Assembly (NCBI GenBank): GCA_024734555.1
Contig: JANPWX010000008.1
Coordinates: 7,051,652-7,115,651 of the forward strand
Reading direction: 5' to 3'
Length of the DNA stretch: 64,000 nucleotides
Source: Trochalopteron elliotii
Taxonomy: Eukaryota > Chordata > Aves > Passeriformes > Leiothrichidae
Positions 14,205-24,564 of the stretch are shown here, piece by piece. Position 1 is the first letter of the stretch; each line of letters begins with the position of its first letter. Both the position numbers and the translations under genes were made by a program. The notes beneath the pieces are model-generated. The model ran no database searches and had not been told where the DNA came from. It saw only the letters and a list, made by a program, of their open reading frames with translations.

Positions 14205-14841
14205 TGTTATAAATGAATTTTAGCCAATCGGATAGAAAGAACAAATTTTATTTTTCCATTTTAAAATCTATCTGGGACAGCCACAAAAACAACATTCGAA
14301 TGTTGGGTGAAACAGACGACCGACAGCAGAGCTGCTATCTCGCACTGTTCCACCCTTTGCTGGTGGTTGAGTCCGGGTTCTTATACTGTATTTTGTGCCT
14401 CCCGACAGCAGAGGTATTGTGTCTTCAAATTCAAACCCAGTCTTTTCACTTGATGATGAATCCTGAACAGATTTCCCGGTACTGGACCATGTCTGAAAGG
14501 ATTTTCCGGGAATCCTCTTTTGGGATGTTGATTTCTCCAAATTCAGGGTCCACCCTTGAGATTAGTATGGATAGGTTGATGGTCCAGGTGTCCAAGATCT
14601 GATTAGCTCAAGGAGCCACATCCTGGCAAGCCACCCTCCTTTCTGGTGTAAATCAAGGTGTTAAGCTTGTACATTTACAGTTCACAAAGCATGTCCTGGT
14701 ATTTGGAAAATGCCTGCTGCATTCCGGGGACCAGGATTAGTCTTATATTTACAGGGTTACAAAAATATAGATTCTATCATCTACTACATTTATTATAGTT
14801 CCTATATTTAATTGCATGAATTTACAGTCATATCTATCACA
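14205..14841 (-). mobile_element. Solo LTR of an avian endogenous retrovirus, copy 1
   Basis: Reading the minus strand, the element starts TGTGATAG and ends TTATAACA, giving the usual TG...CA ends. It is flanked by a 4-bp direct repeat ATAC (14201-14204 and 14842-14845). It aligns over its full length, in the opposite orientation, with the LTR at 16954-17589; the two look about 85% identical over the part compared by eye. A TATA-like TATAAG (14380-14385 on the plus strand as CTTATA) and a poly(A) signal AATAAA (14247-14252 as TTTATT) fit a U3-R-U5 layout. No gag, pol or env adjoins it, so it is a solo LTR left by recombination. Open frames inside it are incidental. Family name not assigned. 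Confidence 0.88.
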
Positions 14842-14845
14842 ATAC

Positions 14846-16948
14846 CTTCAGTGCCGTGCTTTATGCAGAAGGTTGCTACTCACAAATGTAACAATTTATG
14901 GATCAGGGATTCCCACGGTGCACTGGATGCTGCCATTCTTTCAAAGATCCATACATCTGCTAAGGTACACCAGGCTGCCATGTAATGGATTTAAGGTGTA
15001 AGAAGTACAGACATTTGGGGACTATTTTCATTCAAGTAAACTCGAAATGAGACAGATATATGTGCAGATATAGGCCAAATTTGTTTTTAGAGGAATTAAG
15101 GCCTAAATCACAAGTACTTCATCACCCGTGCTTGCTAGACAATTCAGGAACATTTTTAATTACAGTCTTAGGCTGACATATAATGAAAAGATTGTCTACA
15201 AGGAAGTTCATGGGACAGTCTTGATTTTTATGAGGAGTATATCACATCCCACAAATTTAGTCTAAAGTTTTGTAACCATTCCTAACTAGTTTGTGTCTCC
15301 TGGACCCCTGAAACTTTGCAATGGACTAACTTGACCTAATGCTGCAACTTATCCAAAATGTGTTAATTTATGGGGAAGGTGTCTTGTCATATAATGACAT
15401 AAAATCATGACAGGACGTGCCTTCATCACACATCAACACAAGATGCCATAAAACTACAGTGAGATGAAGTTATTCTGTGCAGTACAACAAATACGATTCT
15501 CTCTGGTGAAAAACCAAAGAGAAAAACTGTGAGTTATGTCAACTGTAGTGACAAAACAGCCTGTAATACGAATTCCTTGGAGTCAGGCCAAAACAAACAA
15601 CTAGCAGAGACAAGATCACACACTCAGAGATGTAAGAGTGGCAAGTGGGTACTGCTCGGAGCGCTTCTCAGAAGCAAACGTTCTTTGCATGCATTTTTTT
15701 GGTGTTAATTTTTTTGCCATTGATACAGCGCTGAGGCCAAGTAGAGTAACTCTGAATATTACATACACACCATATACTTTAACTACTTAGTGCCCTGCTT
15801 TATTATTTCTTCTTTTCAAAACCATGCCAATGCGTCTTTAACATGAACTGCCAACTTTTGCAAACAAGACAGTTAAGAGAACGGCAGCCCTCTGAAAACT
15901 CGGCCAAGTCTGGAACAAAAGCAGCTATTTAAAGAGTGAACATTGAAAAGTCTGTTAAATCATCTGATTTGTGTAACCTGAGCCATGCTATGTGAGGTGT
16001 TTCCTCCCCACTAGCCAACTCTGACTGCCACAAGGGTGAAGAGAACAGGGTTCCTTAGAAATATCAGCCTCTGTTTATCAAAGAGCTTTGTAAAATTATT
16101 AAAATAACATTTCTGCTACAGTGGCTGCCCTTAGAAACTTGCCAAATGCCTCTGATAACTGAATAGGTACCTCAGTAGTCCCAGTATTCCAAGAATTTCC
16201 TACCATAAGCAGCAGGAAGCACAAGTTAATGCTCAGGCACTGCAGCATCTAATGCCACGGTGGCAATCTTACATGGAGCACACGCTGTAGTGTTCCAAAC
16301 CAGCATATTCAGCCTTAAGAAAGCAAGATGTACTTATCAGTTGGGATATTCCCTCAACAGCAGAATTCCTAAAGCCTGCTGAAGGCCTGAATTCCTGCCT
16401 TATGTACCCTAGGTCTCCCTCTTACCCTGACTCCAGTGGGCTTCCAGCACTAGCAGCACCACAGTCTTCCCCTTGTGCCTGCTGGGGCAGCACAGAGTAG
16501 GGGTGCAACGTCAGGGTGCATGAACCCTTCCCACATGAATCCTTCCCTCCACCAGAATATCATTATGCCCTCTCAAATCCTGTTACTGATTTTTGCAAAG
16601 CTTGGAGAAATAACTCATGCTGTTCTCTACCCACTTTCTGTTGACATGGGCTATTTAAAAAAAAATACGAAGTGTTTGGAGAGGCAAACAAAAGCATAAG
16701 CACCTACATCTCATATCTGTAGGAACCCAGAATGTTTTCAGAGGAGAAAATTGCAATGATGGACAGATCATGAGAATATTTTGGTGAAAAGATGCATATA
16801 GATGGTTCCATCAGAGATGATGGCATTTCTGCCACCACTACTAGTAAGCTCAGGGCTTCACACTGATCACTCATGATTGACATATATGGGATGACAAATA
16901 TCTGTTTTCTATCTATTCACTTTTTACCATTTTGCTTACTTGTTCTTC
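14846..16948. other. Unique sequence between the two LTRs
   Basis: No retroviral gag, pol or env-like frame is present, so this is not the inside of a provirus. It appears to be ordinary host sequence with no recognised feature. Confidence 0.7.
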
Positions 16949-16953
16949 GTTAA

Positions 16954-17589
16954 TGTAATAGATGTGATTATAAATTCGTGCAATTAAAACATAGAGGGAA
17001 GTTATAGCAGATGATAGAATGTATATTTTCTGTAACCCTGTGAGTATAAAAAGTAACCTTGATTCCGGGACTGGGACTGGCGTTCGCCAAATACCAGGAC
17101 ATGCTTTGTATACAAACTAACATCTCGATTTACACCAGAAAGGAGGGTGGCTTGCCAGGATGTAGCTCCTTGAGCTAATCAGATCTTGGGCACCCGGACC
17201 ATCAACCCACCATCAACTCATCGACACCCATTCCGAGGGTGGACCCTGCATTTGACGACATCATCATCCCAAAGGAGGATTCCTGGAAGGTCCTTTCAGA
17301 CTCAGCCCAGCACGGGAAATCTGTTCAGGGTTCATCATCAAGTGAAAGACTGGGCTTGAATTTGAAAAACACAATACCTCTGCTGCCGGGAGGCACAAAA
17401 TACAGTATAAGAACTCGGACTCAAACCCCAGCAAATCGTGGAACAGTGCGAGATAGCAACCCTGCTGTCGGTCGGCTGTTTCACCCAACATTCGAATGTT
17501 GTTCCCTGTGGCTGTCCCAGATAGATTTAAAATGGAAAAATAAAACTTATTATTTTTCTGTCCAATTGGCGAGTTGATCATTTATAACA
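16954..17589 (+). mobile_element. Solo LTR of the same family, copy 2
   Basis: The element starts TGTAATAG, ends TTATAACA, and is flanked by a perfect 5-bp duplication GTTAA (16949-16953 and 17590-17594). A TATA-like TATAAG is at 17406-17411 and a poly(A) signal AATAAA at 17539-17544, which would make R roughly 100 bases long. It is 636 bp against 637 bp for the minus-strand copy. A 5-bp duplication is typical of ERVL-type integrases but also seen in some ERV1. There is no internal retroviral sequence. Because each copy has its own flanking duplication, the two are separate insertions rather than the ends of one provirus. Confidence 0.92.
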
Positions 17590-17594
17590 GTTAA

Positions 17595-20500
17595 CACACT
17601 GTTATGGTAAAGCAAACATACATCTTGAGGAACTAACCACATTGAGTAGCTTTAAACTGACTTTGTATGCGCTCCCCAAATTTTGTCTTGGAGCTGTTAA
17701 CATGTTCTAGAACTGACCTCCTCTCCTCTGTGACATCTGTACAGCTCCAAGAGCTTCTTGTTCATAATTAAAAGTGACAGTGCTCCTTTTGGTTAAAATT
17801 AACAGAGGTGAAACTTAACAGAAACTGCCTACTCAAGGAGTCACACCACTCTCCATTATCAGACTCTAAATTATTAACTTGCCTTAGTTTTATAATGATT
17901 AATTATTAAAATTCAGCTCCTTGTCAACATATTCATCCTAGAACTGATAGATTAGCAGTGTCTCCTGCTATATTGGCTGTGCTCTAAACAGTGACCTTTC
18001 AGCAGTATTTCATGTCTCAAAAGGATTGTTGTAGTGTCACATTTTACTCAGGCTAATAAAAGAAGCAGCAGAAGAAACAATAACCACTACACTGGAAATT
18101 TAAGGCAAAACCGATCCTCCCTTTTATCTCAAGCATCCAACTGAGTTAAGGTGGGAAAACAAGAATCAAAGTTAGCTGACTTGCATTCGGCAGCAGGAGC
18201 AGGAAGGGGTTTCTACTATTTTTTTTTATTATAAGTTTTTACTTTTGATTAATTGCCTTAGTATTCTTAAGACTCAAGATTTTGAGAGATTATTCAGACA
18301 TGGCTTGCTGCTGAATTGCAGCAAGGTTTGCTTCTAGTTGAGAGGCTACAGTTGAAACTATTCACTTTCAGTGTGGCATTCTTAGCACTAAAAACAAAAG
18401 ACTTTGTTATTTGAGGAATTATGTTTTTCTTTTAAATAGCAACAACTACAATTCTTTGGAGTGTCCTGCATATTTAACACTTATTGGAAAAGTCAGCTGA
18501 ACACCACAGATTGTAATCAACATCTTTCACAGATGCCAGGATTTTTTTCTTTCCCTTTGAATGTTCAGAGCTTTGCAAGTCATTAGTCCATTAGTACAAA
18601 GTTAAAGTACGCCAATCAATGTCATTTAAAGCTGTAGGTCATCTCGGGTTTTCATAAACAATCTTAAGGCTAATGACAGCTACCTACCCTTCTGCTCTCC
18701 CTTTCATTTCATCTTCAGCTTCCTTTGAAACATTAGATCTGGCGTTTGCAAAGAAATAAAACCTCTGCAGGTGCTGCTTTTTAACCCTGACAAAATAGAA
18801 ATTATGTTCCCAAAAATCACTATGAGACTTAAGGAAAAGGCAGGATATTGTGACCCAAGTTTATTCTTACACTTTCTAATATCCTTCAGTTTACTAGAAT
18901 AATGTGAAAGAAGCCATGCCAGAAAAAACCGCTGCTGTTTGGCTTTAAGGACGCTTTATCCAAATGTTAGAAAAAGTCTTGAGCTCAGGTTACATGACCT
19001 GGCAACAGTAAATTCAGGTCTGAGCTCCGGTCAGACCCCCTGCCCAGCCTTAGGCATATCACTTAATCTCTCAAAATGTCTCCATTTCTTCCTCTAAATG
19101 AAAACAAACCAGATTGCCTGATATTTTCCCCCCTTTTTTTTCCTCAAGATAGCACACTGGTGCAGGCCATCATAGTAAGCTGGCAGGAAGTTAAATATCT
19201 CTTGTGTGTCTTTCATCAACTTACTGCTTTCTGCCTACCTACAGGGAAAGGCCCTTTTGGGAAATAAAACTGCTGAAATCTGAAGCCCAGATTTCCATGA
19301 GCAATGAAAAGGTTGTTTGCAAAATCTGCTGTCATCCTTGTACTGTCAGGGAAAGCATTTCACTTCCCAGTCTATCAGAAGTCAGGTAGCTGTGTGGGGA
19401 TGTCAGCAAAAGGATGGATGGATTCCCTTGTGGGAGTGTAGGTGCAAAGCATCATGACAATGGGAATAGTCAGACACCCAGGGCCAGGGTGAAGGAGAGC
19501 TAAAAAAAGCTGGGCTCTAGGGAAAGAAGGAATGAGAAGGGGAAACTTTGCATCCCCTTCATTTCTGCTCAGCTATCAATGCAATTCTTCATCACACCTG
19601 CTTTTATTGAAAGGCAAGGTGCTGTTATCAGACACGTGGTGAGACCCAGAATATGAGCTCTCCCCTCAGGAGTAACTCCTGACCAACAAAGCCCTGCAGT
19701 GACCCCTGGTAACTGCTTTCCAGAGCCAGAAATGTGTACTCAGAAATTGTCCCTGGCAAGATCAGTGGGAGATACAAGGACTCCCTTTAGCACTGGGTCT
19801 GAAAGACCATGCAAGGACACCAGGCTTTGTTGCAAAGAGTCATCATTGTTCTCAGGTTTGGCAATGAAAAGATTCTCAGAGAAGGGAGGAAGAGAAGAGT
19901 GAGCACCAATCTGACAGACTGGAGACAACTCTGTTATGGCCAAGCACCCAAACCAATGCATGCTGGCTACTCCTGAGCAATTCCTTTTTCCATGAATTAC
20001 AGCTTTGTAATTGTAAATGTCATCTTTAATAGGTCTGTAGTTTCTAGCCCTATTAAAGGTTCTCATCCCATCTTTACAACAGAAGAATGTCCCTGTTGGT
20101 TTCATTTTTAATTCCAGAAAAGTCCGTCAAAAACAACATAAGGAAGAGAGCAGGTTTTATTGTGAAGAGGAAGGTTCACTCCCAGAGCCTTTTCTGCAAC
20201 ATGTGTTACCTGCACCTGACCTCTCAGTTCATAGCATCCAGTGTGGTACCCACTTCCTCAAGCCTTACTCTAACAGCTTTCTGCTGGATTACTCCATCTT
20301 CACCAGAATAAGTGAGCCCAGTAAATGCTATTTTCCTTTCTAACACACACCAACTCCCCTGCTAATTTTAATATAAAATATTTCTTAAATATCATGGATT
20401 TGCTGTGTCTAATACCCCTATCAGACCACCAAGTCCCCCTCAGTAAAATGAATGTTGTTGTGCACCAAGTTACTCCAGATGAGTCAGCAGGGCAAGGAAA

Positions 20501-21279
20501 CATGCAGCTGTGCAGACTGAGCATGCACTAGGTTTAAACTGGGTTTGCAATCAAGGTGACTGCCAACTTTCTTTTTTCTTTAATTATTTTGTTTTTCTTC
20601 TGTCTCTTTTCTCATTCTGGCTCTCTCCCCTCCAGTACAAGGACTAATTTTAAATTATCTTGCACCAAAACATCAGAAACCTCAAAGGCTCCCAAGCCTT
20701 CTTCAGCTTCCAATGGACTTACTCAGTCCTCACTCCCAGTTCATGCCTTTCAGAGCTCCTCCACAAATTCTTTTCTCAGTGTTTGTGAAGAGTTGAGGCT
20801 GACCCTTTAGGAGGACATTAGGAGTGCCAGAGCTAGAGAGCACTGACAGGCAAGAAAGAAGGTAGCTGATGGCAAATTGTTGCCATCCAAAGCCCCCACC
20901 CATGGTTCCAATTGCCAAATTTTCCAGCATCCACCATTAACCTAAGTTACAATAGCCTTCACATCTCCTGGGCAGCAGTGCAGGATATTTACCAGCAGAA
21001 ACACCAATTGTCAACCTGCTCCATCCTCCTCCCCAGCTGTCCGCTGCCCTGCACTCCACAGACAGCAGCTCCCGGTAATCGGAATCAAGCGCTGACATTG
21101 CAAACCTTCTCATTACTTGCAGTGCATTGCTGGTTTGTAAAATATAGATTAAGCATAGAGTCACGCTGTGCCCTACATCAGGCTAGTGTTGTTACACGTT
21201 TATTAGGAAGTGATTTAAAAGGGAGATCATGCAGTGAATTACCAATACTGTGCAACCTACTAAAAAGTGGGTGATGAAA
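17595..21279. other. Noncoding sequence with one MIR relic
   Basis: Apart from the MIR fragment near 19 kb, I recognise nothing. A 121-codon minus-strand frame (19740-20105) has no family resemblance and no convincing splice context. Confidence 0.55.
19015..19105 (+). mobile_element. MIR SINE relic
   Basis: The string cttaggcatatcacttaatctc followed by tccatttcttcctctaaatg lines up with the MIR core (CTTGGGCAAGTCACTTAACCTC, then cagtttcctcatctgtaaaatg). Upstream, gacctgg and ggtctgagctc may be further MIR remnants. This is an old amniote repeat with many substitutions. Edges are approximate. Confidence 0.5.
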
Positions 21280-21560
21280 CAACATAATCATCGTACATCA
21301 GCTTCCCATTACCTGATTTAGGGTAATTTGTATTCTCTGCTTCTGTACAAACAGAATGTCACTTGCTGCACTGTCAAACTTTATTTTAAGAGTTAAAAGG
21401 TAGGTTCATTATTCATAATGCTAACAATTGGGAGTAACTAAAATGTTCCATATGCCAGGAATCAAAACCTGTTAGCATGGAATTGGTTACAGGAGATTTA
21501 AACCAAATTAAAGCTCTGACAACATTAGTTTTAGAATGGGAAAGCATAAGAAAGAATAGT
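21280..21560. promoter_or_regulatory. Enhancer-like block with a possible 30-nt minus-strand microexon
   Basis: The stretch is AT-rich, non-repetitive and complex, like a conserved noncoding element. On the minus strand, attctgtttgtacag above 21342 and AAATCAG|GTAATG below 21313 bound 30 bases open in phase 0 (KQRIQITLNQ). Microexons are often set in conserved intron sequence, so the two readings are compatible. Neither is demonstrated. Confidence 0.22.
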
Positions 21561-22189
21561 TGCATAAAGACTAATCCAATGCATCTGCTCCTGCAGGCTG
21601 TTTTTGTGTTTCAAATACATATTGAAAGATAAAGTTAATTATTTCTCTGGGCTAGGACAAAACGTGTGTGAGATGATGAGCAAGTGAGATGGCAAGCACA
21701 TGCTGGTGTGTGCACCAAAGAAAGTCAGATGGCCCTGCTTTTGTCCTCTTCCCTCATTTGGGGCAGGACACCTGCCAACATCCATAGCTAACTGTCACCC
21801 AGGGCTCTTGTGGTTCTCCAATTCCAGACCTCCGGTCAGGAAGTGTTTTGAAGACCAGTAAACCACTCAGCCCTGGACTCCTCTTCATAAATAATTCCTC
21901 ATGGCCATTGAGGAAGACTAGAGCTGGCTTTCAGCTTCATTATGGTTACTTGAGAGCACTCTCTGGTCTGGCATCTTCACAGACAGCTTATTCCTCTGTG
22001 GGAAATCCTAGTGGGCTATGGGGAGTGGTGAAAGAGAGCCGTCAGCAGTGACTACTTGCCTAGCTGGAAGCCACACTCCTGCACTTTTCATGCAATCAAT
22101 CATGAAGGAAAGGTCAACAGACAGCTTTCAAATAACCTATCCATTTAACTACTGACATTGATCTGGGCCAGAGAAGTAGAGTTGGTGCA

Positions 22190-22207
22190 GGGGGGAGGGG
22201 GGAAGGG
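22190..22207 (+). other. G-rich run, possible G-quadruplex
   Basis: G6-A-G6-AA-G3 provides enough GGG runs to fold as a quadruplex with very short loops. It stands alone in noncoding sequence. Confidence 0.4.
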
Positions 22208-23124
22208 AGAGTTCAGTGGTCAATCAGTGGAAATCTAAGCCCCTTTCAGTGTAATGGGAAGCCTAAACACAGTCCTAAGCTTTCTGCTTTAAATCTCACA
22301 GCCATTTGCTTAAGGCACTACAGAACCTTTATACAGTTGTCTTATAAAGTAAGCAAAAAAAAAATAAATCCTGCATAAAATTAAATAGGTAAACCAGAAG
22401 AGATCCATATTTCACTGAATAATGCTTCTCCAGTAAGTGTAATGGGTGGGATAGAGGAATAACAGTGAGAGCCCCTGGCATGGTCCCAGGGCCAACAAAA
22501 ATCCAGCTGTTTTGCTTTGGGTTTCGTTAGAAAGATGTTCTTCCTCCCATCCTAAACATATCCTCCAGTGCAACCCAAGGCATACTGTCACCAGCCTTTA
22601 TGGAGATCAATTTACTACCTTCTAGCTAAAAGAAAAAAAAAAAGCCACCCTCCCTCCCAATTGCCAGATAAGAGCTTTCCAGCCCTGAACCCTCTTGTGA
22701 AGAGTCAACATCTTGCAATAAATCTCACAGAAACAACACAGAGCAATACGTAGCTGACAAATCACTGTCCAGGCTCAGTTGCAGATAACTCTGGTCCGTA
22801 CTCTGTCAGTAGAATCCTACAGCCACCAAACAATACTTGACGCAGGGTAGATTTAATCCTCACTGCATAGATGCCACAGAGAAAAATGCATGTACCCAGG
22901 AGAGATTTGCTGTTTTTACTTAAGGCCATCATGGCAAAAGGACAGCTAGTCCTGGATCCCAAGGTGTGCTCCCAGAACTCTTTCCACAGGACTTCACATG
23001 AACCACATCATCTGCATTAAGGATACATGCATTCCACCAGCACCTACAGCCACTTGAAAGGGCTTTTTAGTGACAATACACCGAAATTTATCTGAACCAG
23101 AGCTTCAATAGCTGAATTCAGTCT

Positions 23125-23260
23125 TTTACCAGATCAACACTTAATCTTGCTGTACTTCAAATCCCCATCAGTAAAGTGGAAGGACTATCTCTTGTGGGCA
23201 TGTAGTAGGATAAATATATGTATTATGATATACTCAGTGATAAGGATAATGAAGCATAAA
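23125..23260 (+). mobile_element. MIR SINE relic
   Basis: The order cacttaatcttgctgtacttca, then ccccatcagtaaagtgga, then ggataaatatatg follows the 3' half of MIR (CACTTAACCTCTCTGTGCCTCA, CATCTGTAAAATGGGG, GGATTAAATGAG). Many substitutions separate it from the consensus. Edges are approximate. Confidence 0.45.
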
Positions 23261-24548
23261 AGACAGACAGCCTGACCAAGAGAACTGAAGTCAGTGAAAG
23301 GATTCCCTCTGTATTATTTGGGCTTTGACAGTAGTCTCCATTTAAAGGGAACAAGGCACACAAGGATTTGCTTGGTTCCTAAGCTGGAGGTACAGAACAA
23401 TTCTCTGAATCCCATAACAGCTATTTCTCAATCAAGTGTGGTAAGAAAAGAATCTCTGCATGAGACATTGCTACAGAAAAAATATGACATGAAATCCTGT
23501 GTGTGTTTATGTATGTGTGTCAGGGGGAATGATATTAAATACAAAGGAAAAAACAGAATTAGATATCAAAAACAGGATTAAACCATAAAAATCTGTCCAG
23601 TATGGAGAATCTAGTTTGTAAGATAATCTCTCCTATAAAAGGCAGAATATTAAAGTAAATAACTCAGAAAAACCCAGGAGAATCTGAGCTTTCAGTAACC
23701 AGCCAGATGGAGAACGCAATATAGGCAAGAGTACTGCATGCCACATTTCATATATCTAAGAAAAAAATAAAAAGCAAGCTATTTCTGGGGAACATTATTG
23801 CTCCTTGTGGTTTCCTCAATTATTTCTTCGTTCTGCTCTTCCCCATGTGCACCACCACTATTAGTAGAGTCAGCCATTTGCACTGAAAAATACAGTTTTG
23901 TTGCGGCACTAATCACACATTTCCTGCCCTCTCCATGGCACAGAGAAGCCTCAGCCCTCTGCTCTCACTCCCTGCCACACTGTACTCTGTAAATACATTC
24001 CTTGCACAGAGCAAGGAAGCCAACTCGAGGGTACACATCAGTCTGAATAGGCTTCTCAGCTTTCATTTTGTCCAAACAGAGGGGTGTGTTAGTCTGTCCT
24101 TTTCCAGGCGAGTCTGCGCAGACAGGCTGGAAATGCTGACAGATTCCTTAAGGGAAAAGCCAGTAGTCATGACAGTCCACAAGCCACACCACCACGTCCT
24201 GCCCCATGCCACAGAGCTCTTGCTGCCTCCACCCAACTAGCACACCACTGATTTACCAATCACCTGCATTTCTGAATATCCAAAGCATGGTACATGTCCT
24301 GAAAAATGAACTCCATTAACTTTCAAACTAGTCCCCAGCTTTACTGCCTTGGTTTTTCAAGAAAGAGCACAAGGACCTAGATTTTGGGAAGTACTAAGAT
24401 GTACCATAGTATGCTGCCACTCCTCACAAGTACACAAGCAACAAACAAGGGATTAGCGCTACTAAACTTCTGTGCTATTTAAAAAATTTATTTATTTATT
24501 CTATTTTATCTAAATTCTCATTCTTTTTTCTGTGGTAAACAGGTTCTG

Positions 24549-24564
24549 AAGCTTAATTAAGCTT
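24549..24564. other. 16-bp perfect palindrome
   Basis: AAGCTTAATTAAGCTT is self-complementary, with the homeodomain-like core TTAATTAA. Function unknown. Confidence 0.6.

Noticed and set aside
14213..14602. Open frame of 129 codons, with a similar 105-codon frame at 17264-17581 on the minus strand
   Set aside because: Both lie inside the two LTRs, antisense to LTR transcription; the similarity reflects shared LTR sequence, not a gene family.
14842..16953. Interior of a provirus between two LTRs
   Set aside because: The LTRs are in opposite orientation, each with its own target duplication, and no gag, pol or env sequence lies between them.
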